A stretch of 64,000 bases of DNA, taken from contig NC_092650.1 in NCBI RefSeq assembly GCF_032118995.1, forward strand, positions 18,595,501 to 18,659,500. Direction: 5' to 3'. Made by a program: the position numbers and the translations under genes. The number at the start of each line of letters is the position of its first letter. Position 1 is the first letter of the stretch. The notes under the pieces were generated by a model that saw only the letters and a program-made list of their open reading frames with translations, had not been told where the DNA came from and ran no database searches. The stretch comes from Asterias amurensis (Eukaryota > Echinodermata > Asteroidea > Forcipulatida > Asteriidae). This document shows, piece after piece, positions 56,772 through 64,000 of the stretch.

Positions 56772-57663
56772 CTTCTGCATGTACAACGACTCTGAATATT
56801 TCGTCGACAAAAGCCTCCAGAAACCGGACGAGGTATTTCTTTTCGGAGGTGAGGACAATTCTATGAATTTTGGTGGACTTGCCGATTACACCGGCTTATT
56901 CGAGAACGAGAATTCCATTGACTTAAACGCTTACATCAACCCATCTGGCTCTACAGACAACTTCATGCAGTTGTCTGAATTGCTGCCATCTTCTCCACCA
57001 AAGTCGACAATTCTAAGTGAGCTACCCCCACCCTTGATCCGCCCCGAAGAGGCTGTGTCGTCAAATTCACAGTCATACCTGCTTAGTACAGCACCATCTG
57101 ACACGGTGGCTGACTTGTCGGACCCGATGCCCTCATCTCGACCCCAATTCATGCCTCAACACCGAGCCCAGACGGAGGAATCGGCCGCCCTGCAGGTGAA
57201 GGCGGAGCCCCAGGAGCAAGTCGAGCCTGCCTCTGGCTTTCTCTACGGAGACGACATTGACGACGAGTACGACGACGACTCCAGCACATACACAAGTGGC
57301 CCATCCAGACCTACGACGCCTGTCCTGCCAAGCCCTTCGCAACGAGGCCGTAAACCAACACCAGGAAGAAAGAGCAGTTCCAAGTCTAGTCCGAGCAAGA
57401 GAGTTCGTTTCATTGCAGATAAAGAATCGGAGGAGTACAGAGAGAAGAGATTCAAGAACAATATTGCAGTTCGCCGTAGCAGGGAGAAGAGCAAGGAGAA
57501 GTCTGCTCAGCTTCAGGGCAAGGTTACTGAATTAACGACCGAAAACGACCGACTCAACAAACGTGTGGAACTTTTGACTAAAGAATTGACTGTTCTGAAG
57601 AGCCTGTTCACGAATGTGGGCAAGACCGCTCCCCCTAGCCTGTCAATGGTTACCAACATGTGA
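56755..57663 (+). CDS. CEBPA/B-like: C/EBP-alpha/beta-like bZIP transcription factor (intronless)
   Basis: 302 residues in a single exon, as in vertebrate CEBPA, CEBPB and CEBPD. The start is the AGCCATGG ATG at 56755; the frame is open further upstream but has no earlier ATG. Residues 40-62 (GLADYTGLFENENSIDLNAY then IN) match the conserved transactivation box (SIDISAYID in vertebrates). VKAEP at 148-152 matches the conserved SUMO motif of the regulatory domain. An acidic stretch (165-175) and a basic Ser-rich stretch (197-216) come before the bZIP (about 224-290), whose basic region reads FKNNIAVRRSREKSK and whose zipper ends LLTKELTVLKSLF. By family it is a sequence-specific nuclear activator in differentiation, metabolism or immunity. 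Internal Met71, Met125 and Met133 could serve as alternative starts. Confidence 0.93.
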   Translation: MDPPGNFCMYNDSEYFVDKSLQKPDEVFLFGGEDNSMNFGGLADYTGLFENENSIDLNAYINPSGSTDNFMQLSELLPSSPPKSTILSELPPPLIRPEEAVSSNSQSYLLSTAPSDTVADLSDPMPSSRPQFMPQHRAQTEESAALQVKAEPQEQVEPASGFLYGDDIDDEYDDDSSTYTSGPSRPTTPVLPSPSQRGRKPTPGRKSSSKSSPSKRVRFIADKESEEYREKRFKNNIAVRRSREKSKEKSAQLQGKVTELTTENDRLNKRVELLTKELTVLKSLFTNVGKTAPPSLSMVTNM

Positions 57664-59657
57664 ATATAACACTAACAGTAGCTGTCGTATTCCTGAAGAC
57701 AAAGAGCTTGGGCAAAAGTTGAAGCCCAATGGCAATGTTGGGTTGAATGTTTATGGTTATATCATAAGCACTGTTATAGGATGTTGGTTTCTTGCTGGGT
57801 GGAGCTGCAGTTGCCTTGGCACAGGGGGGTGTTTGTACAGTAGACGAGCACTTGCTAGTCGTTATGTTAATAGTACTGCACCTTCAGTATGTAAACTTGA
57901 CAAGTGTAATGACTCTGTACGAGCGCCATGTAGCTGTAGCACTAGGAGTCGTAATACAACATGTTGCATTAGAAAAGCCGCAAAACCTAAATTCAGGGTA
58001 AAAGACGAATGTCGTGTAGTGTCCGTATACTTACTGAACGTAGGGTTTGGTCACAGCTTTTGTTTGCACAGATTTTCATTATTGGGAAAATTTTGTTTGT
58101 TTGAATTTTGCCGACATAGTTTCCACATTTCTAGGTTTCTTCTTAAGTATTTTAAGTATTTCAAAGGTAGTGGTGTACGGATATGAAGGTGATATTTAGG
58201 TAACTTAAATAACTAGTGTATAAATTGAATATGTTGCCAAACTAATGCCTGTATTGTTCCAATGGCTCGGGAGATTTTCCCACAAAAATACAATTTTGTG
58301 TGGTTTAAAATTTTTATTCTGAATGTAAATTACAAATACAGATATTTATTGGTTTGTATGACTGTCATATTGTATTACTATTAGCTTCTAAAGATTTTTC
58401 AAAACTAATCAAAATGTATGAACAAAATCTTACATTTGAGATGGAAACGAATATCTCGGTATGAATTTTAGTTCAATTATGAGAAGAGGAAAAACATGTT
58501 CCCCCAATTTGGTCACTCGGAAAGCTGTAAGCTTAAAACCAAACTACAATATAAAGTTGGCGACATGACAGTGTCTTAGAATACAAGCTCTTTTTGCATA
58601 CTGTACATTGTAAGACTAAGAGCTATTGCAGTATTACTATCACTAGTAAAAGGTGTAAAGAAAATCTTAACGGCGAATTTCTTAAGTGCCATGAGACACT
58701 GAAGGACTTTAAAAGTCTAATTTACAAGCTCATCACAATTAGCAAGTGATTTTCTCTGCATAAACATAGCAGAATGCTAGACAAAGTTGCTACGCAAGAA
58801 ATCAATGCTACTCAAAATATTAATCATTGCTAATGCTACTCCAAATAGCACCTAATGTCTGTGGAACGTGTTTGCTTATACTTTGTTGTACGCAAAATTG
58901 ATAGACACTACAGGATAAAATCTTCCAAGAAATTGCAACTTCAATTTTACAGAATTATATGGTTAAAAAATATTTGCCATGTGATTTTAATTGATATTGA
59001 TTGAACACTTCATGTTCTTTCAACAAGTAAAATTAATTCACATTATAAAGTGACAATGGTTTGTACTTCACGTTAAAAGTCAAGCTCCCTTTCATGGAAA
59101 CATTTTTTTTTTAAGTAGGGGCCAAGAATACACGTTCTGAGAACTGCATTTATTAAGAACCGTACAATTCCTATTAGCTTTAGTTAGTAACATGACAATA
59201 CCCCAATGGTGAGTCACTGAGGTGGGTTAAAGTCCCATATATTAAATTTTCATATCAATGAACACAGCTAGCTAGCTGGAACCAGTTCAAACCAGTTCCA
59301 ATCTTCAATGGATGTGATAGGGCTTTGGCTTATTGCGTGTGCCCATAAAAGGTATTCCTATGAAGCCATTGTTGACTAAACTTCTTTCATCAAGTATAAA
59401 GGGGAAAGAAGAGTTGATTTGAACTTGAACTTTGGAGTGTTTTTTACCCTACACTGTGAAGTATTTAAATAAGATTGGATTGGAGAAAAGTTGAATATAT
59501 TCAGTCTATTGTCTGTAACACTGCTGACTTGGGTTTATTTTATTTTTTAAAGATTAATGGTTCATGTAAAACAAACTCTTAATTGGAAATCACTTTTATG
59601 TCAAACGATGAGGAAAAGAATCAGTGTGTGGAATAAATGAGAAAGATTGCAAACTAC
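57664..59657 (+). other. Long 3' UTR of the C/EBP-alpha/beta-like gene
   Basis: About 2 kb of AT-rich, repeat-poor DNA follows the stop, unlike the MITE-rich surroundings. It contains several ATTTA pentamers, which fits an unstable regulatory mRNA. The ORFs in it are without homology or codon structure that I can recognise. Confidence 0.6.
59632..59637 (+). terminator. Poly(A) signal of the C/EBP-alpha/beta-like gene
   Basis: AATAAA is followed 20 bases later by a run of about 13 A residues and then a GT-rich stretch (GTGTGACGTTTATGC), a good cleavage and polyadenylation layout. Confidence 0.6.
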
Positions 59658-61998
59658 AAAAAAAAAAAAAAGTGTGACGTTTATGCTCTATTTTAGAATC
59701 CATTACCCAAAAGCCTCCATTTCTTTAAGCTGCCATGATGGATCAGGATAGTATAACTTTAGGGAATTTTTGTGTTACCTGAAATGCTGCATAGTGTTGC
59801 ATCATGGGGTGGGGGATTTTTCCAAACGAGTATCCTACATGGTTGCAACGAATTCATTAACATAACTGACATACACCGGTGGTTTTTCATTATGTTTTTT
59901 TTTTTCTGGTGAGTTTGGGTGATGTGTGTTTTTTGATCAGAGAAACAACTTATTAATTAAATTAGTTGGGGCCTAGTAATATAATAATAATAAAGAAACA
60001 AAAATTTTCACTCAAAAAGACTGATTTTGTCATAAGTATTTTTAGTCATGAATAAATATTGATGAAAAGAGAAAAATGTAAACACAATATAAGTGATCGC
60101 TTTATTAAATGATGCAGGCAGGAAAACAGGCTGGTCTACAACATTATCGAAAACGTCACAACTTAAACGGTGTACGACGTAATTCTAGTCCAACTGAGTC
60201 ATATTTTCCACTTGGTGTCCGCGTTCTGCGCAATCCTCCAAAATAAAATCAAAACACGTTATTTGTACGCATTGCTGCGCACTGTAAATTATTAATGCAC
60301 GACTGGCATGACGACATGCATTTCCGACTTTGCGCTACCTGAATAATTGGCGGATACGATACGGCTATGGCTAATATACGTCCATGTCGCTGCGTCATAT
60401 GCATTGATGTATAGGATGTCCTTAGCAACACCCTTAGCGACAGCCGTATAGCTGTAGACGCTAATTCGGACATGGACAGCAGCTAAAAAGGCCCTGTACC
60501 TTTTTCAAGAGGACAGCGTCTACTCATCAGGGGAGCTGGGGGTGGGCGATTAGGGCCATACGGAAGGAGTGAGCACAGTGGCGTCTGTGTAAACTCCGTA
60601 TGTTATTATTTTGTTTTATTGCGGCCCGTTTGATAATTTTTTTTTGTTTCCAATAATAAGCCTCTGCCCGTATTCACTGATTGCTATAGTGCTGCTTCAA
60701 AATTTTCAATGAAGAGTTTTTTTTTTAAACTCAATAAAATGGTTAAAACTATTATAATTTAATGAGGAAATTATCTCCTAATACTTGCCTTCCACCTGTC
60801 ACCTTCTTCCTCTTCGAATCTCACCAGGGCCCATCCCACGCATTGGTGGAAGGAAGTATCATAATGGATCCCTGTATCCTGACTGTGGGCTCATCGCTCA
60901 CCCATCCGGGGCTGATCTGTCATTCCCGATGGGTCATCTAAAGTTCTCTAACGCTGGGGTTTCATCAGCTCTTGATTGGAAGTTTGGTTGACGGCCAATA
61001 GAAGTTAGTTGGCACTTTTTCCCCCCGCGTAAACAATGTCTTAAAGCCCTTTCCTGGATGTATTAATTTTTAATTTGACGGAGGTTTAAAATTGTCCCGT
61101 GTTTTCACATCGTCTTTCTTGACGTAATTGTGAGCGGGGATGCGAGCTGGGCTAACGAGATACTCAAAATGCTTCATATTCTTACTTAAAAAACTGTTTT
61201 ATTACAAATCTTATGACCCGCTCTTTTGCTCCGATCCGATGTCCCACCCCCCAAAAAAAAAAAATAATAATAAATAAATAAATAAACAATCACCCCATCA
61301 TCACCCCATCCCAACAAACAAACATTAACAACAAAACATAGTACTCCTTAATTCCTGATGGTAAAGAACCATTAAATAACTATTGTGTATTTTGTTTTCA
61401 TCTCATTGTGGGTTCGAAGAAAAGGGTGCGACTTGAGACATCATCAAACGTTTCTTTCACAGGAAGACGCGGGAAAGTGTCCAGGATATGCAAGTGTTTT
61501 GTAATCCTCCAGCAGCCTGGATACAGGGCTTATGATGCCACCGTGTCGGTGAATGAACAAAATTCCAAACTTTCATCATCACTTTTCAATGATCACATTT
61601 CAACAAGTGGCATATAACTTTGTTGGGGACACCTTTAATAAACGGAGGCTAAAGTTCAACAACTTTGTTTTTCATGTTTTTGGGACTTTGTGTTGCCCAC
61701 TGTAAGTACACCACCAGGCCGTGCCACTCCACAAAGCCACCTTCATTCTTCGAACGGAAGGCTACAATACGCATTGTTTAAAGCCTTTGTTCCCGGGGCA
61801 CTCCCGGGTGCTTGAACCGTTATAGAAAACAAGTCTATAAACATGTCAAAAACAGTTGTATGCAAATTTCGTAAAGGTGAGAGCTCCACACACAGCTGGC
61901 AGTGCCCTGGCTGGCAAACCTTGCCTCTTTTATCCCCCAGCATTTTACAATTTATCCTATTTATTTAATTAATTTCCCCCTTTTAAATCCAGGGATTA
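59658..61998. other. Gene-free region downstream of the C/EBP gene
   Basis: Only short ORFs without recognisable domains are present. About 60285-60480 repeats inverted GCATATGC- and TACGGCTAT-like pieces, suggesting a foldback element. An A-rich/AAT-AAAT microsatellite lies at about 61250-61290. Confidence 0.4.
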
Positions 61999-62389
61999 TT
62001 AAAGGAACACGTTGCCTTGGATCGGTCGAGTTGGTGTTTGAAAAGTGCCATGTAACCGTTTGTTATAAAATCGGTATGGTTAGAAAGATGATGTAAAAGT
62101 AGAATACAATGATCTACACAAATATGCCTCGAAATTGCGTGGTTTTCGTTTTACCCTGTCGACAAACACGGTCGGCCATTTATGGGGGTCAAAAATTTGA
62201 CTCCCATAAATGGCCGGCCGTGTTAGTTCGCGACGTAAAATGAAAACCGTGCAATTTTGAGTGATACTTGTGTGGATCATTATATTCTACATTTAAAACA
62301 CCTTTCTATCCATATGCATTTCATAACAAACGGTTTCAAACGCTTTTCATAGACCAACTCGTCCGATCCAAGGCAACGTGTTCCTTTAA
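61999..62389. repeat. TTAA-bounded palindromic element, family P copy 4
   Basis: It has intact TTAA on both sides, ends AGGAACACGTTGCCTTGG and the inverse, and the centre GGTCGGCCATTTATGGG against its mirror. It lies more than 40 kb from the nearest other P copy, showing the family is dispersed. Confidence 0.9.
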
Positions 62390-64000
62390 GCATGATTGAC
62401 TCAATAAAAGCAGCCGGTTTTTATCTGTTCTGTAATAAGATAGCCCAGCAAAGATTAAACGTCCAAAGGTTATTGCTCTTATTTGTAGAGGAAATTCCTT
62501 GCCTACGTGATAGATAACACGAGATCACCACCGGGTTCCCCAATCACTTTATCAGAGTGATAATTTATAGGCATGGAAAAGTATAGTGTACGATTTTCAG
62601 AAAAATGTTTATACAAGTTCAACCGTGGAGGTAGGATAGGATTAATTCTGTCTCCATATGGTTCAACCCATGGAGCCGTTTAAGTTGCTGCATATTCAAC
62701 CTCCATCTGTTCCTTGCTCTATGATTTCTACCTCCATGGTTCAACCAAGGAGGAAATTCCTTCTTCCATGGTTCAACAAGTAAAACAGGATTTTTTTAGT
62801 AATTATATAAGCAAAGCAGGTGAACTTTTTGAAATTGTACCTCAATCGTGACTTGGCTAATTATGTTTCCTGAGAATCAAGTTTGCTAAGCAATATCTTC
62901 AAGCAATATCTTCAAGTACCAAAAAAGAAAAGAAATTTACCAATAACCCAGCTCGGTATAGAAGATATCCATGCCCCTTATTTTAGTACATAACAGTTAT
63001 CTTTGTTCCAATACAGACATGAGGACACGCAGGTAAAAATTAAAACACCAGGAACGCCAAAAAATCTAGGGTTATATTTTAGTTTCACTTCATATTTTGT
63101 ACTTTTGTAATATCTTCTGATCAAAAATTCCCGTTCACGCAAATCATGGATTCTCCATTTCCTCCATGCGCAAATCAACTACATATACAGGTGGCCTTTT
63201 CCACGTATCACGGAACACGTGTACATGTACATACTGTACGCCATCGTATAGGCATTCACGCTGTAAGAAAAAGGGTATCCCCACACTTTTGCATCATGTG
63301 ACATGTCAATACATGCCCATCTCCCTAATCCACAAATCCATCAATGGTCTGCCATGCCTACGGTAATTTACTGGAAGCATGTGACCGGTGCTATAGAATT
63401 TTCTTTCGTTTTCCATTTCGCCTACGTAGCCAACCCCCCCCCCCCATGGCGCTCCTTTGACCCTGCACTCATCACATGACTAGAGCTTACCTTTGTGTGG
63501 TATGCAAAAAAAAATAGTCCCGGCAGCGCTTTGCATAGTTACAGAGGCACCCCCCCCGGAAAGCGGGAATTCCCTATGTGTATTCTGCGCCACCACCGAG
63601 TCATGTGACGTTCCACTTCGCCCCCGCATTTCCTTTTGTCATACTTGTTTGTTCCTTTTGAGAAGTTGACCTTGCCCACTGTGGCATGCGAACAAACAAT
63701 CTCGTTTGGTCACGGGATGCTTCAAACATAGAGGTCCTGGGAAAACGAAAGTATTTACTGGAAAACCTAAATAATGGGCTAGCTAGTACAGGCAAACTAT
63801 TCAGTTACTTTATCTAAGCCTAACCTACCTATGTATAGGCCTGAAAGTGTAATTTCACGCGACAGGGGAAAGTTTTTTTAATGGGATTTTTTTCTAGGGC
63901 ACAAAAATCAACGTTTAAGCTCAAAAAATTGTGATTTGGGGCCAGGGATCCAGCTAGATGGCATTACTTGCTGGGCCCAGCACAAAACCATCACATCGAG
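62390..64000. other. Right end of the window, no gene seen
   Basis: ATGGTTCAACC-type short inverted units recur at 62640-62780; related units flank the segmental duplication (18830) and lie upstream of the Ig genes (about 23800). C runs occur at 63436 and 63550. ORFs are short and unrecognised. Confidence 0.4.

Noticed and set aside
57614..58186. 190-codon ORF after the C/EBP gene
   Set aside because: It overlaps the end of the C/EBP frame, lacks a plausible start or domain, and lies in the 3' UTR before the poly(A) signal at 59632.
60785..60991. 68-codon ORF with somewhat coding-like composition
   Set aside because: No domain recognised, no clear splice sites framing it, and no neighbouring exon; not enough to call a gene.

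Overview
The window looks like nuclear DNA from a non-vertebrate deuterostome, most probably an echinoderm and possibly a sea star. The reasons are genes split by GT-AG introns, deuterostome-type orthologues, a C-type lectin fused to a PAN domain, and introns packed with short foldback elements and tRNA-headed SINEs. The clade is inferred from gene content and repeat style, not from a search.

Layout. (1) 804-16413, + strand: the last 15 coding exons of a cyclic nucleotide-gated channel beta-type subunit, from before S1 to the stop codon; its 5' exons lie left of the window. (2) 18830-39194: a nearly identical tandem duplication with units of about 10.2 and 10.1 kb. Each unit carries an intronless two-Ig-domain, probably GPI-anchored protein on the minus strand and an intronless secreted C-type lectin/PAN protein on the plus strand, facing away from each other across about 3 kb. 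(3) 41880-47891, minus strand: a complete seven-exon 15-hydroxyprostaglandin dehydrogenase-like gene of 263 residues with an intact N-S-Y-K tetrad. (4) 52689-57663: a head-to-head pair of C/EBP bZIP genes, C/EBP-gamma-like (minus) and intronless C/EBP-alpha/beta-like (plus). The second has a TATA box, an overlapping upstream ORF and a 2-kb 3' UTR. (5) 59.7-64 kb: no gene seen.

Non-coding DNA is dominated by near-perfect palindromic elements. Several families are bounded by TTAA (called P, Q and T here). Others are SINEs with tRNA-like A and B boxes, a 5'-truncated LINE end, a minisatellite, and a repeat with a hammerhead-ribozyme-like core. Small local duplications have copied exon edges in two genes: channel exon 12 and dehydrogenase exon 5.

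The most interesting unit is the co-duplicated Ig/lectin pair, a plausible recognition cassette of an expanding immune family. The conserved divergent linkage of C/EBP-alpha/beta and C/EBP-gamma, with a uORF on the former, comes next. The genes do not form one pathway. Prostaglandin turnover, C/EBP factors and lectin/Ig receptors all fit immune or inflammatory biology, but that link is only an inference.
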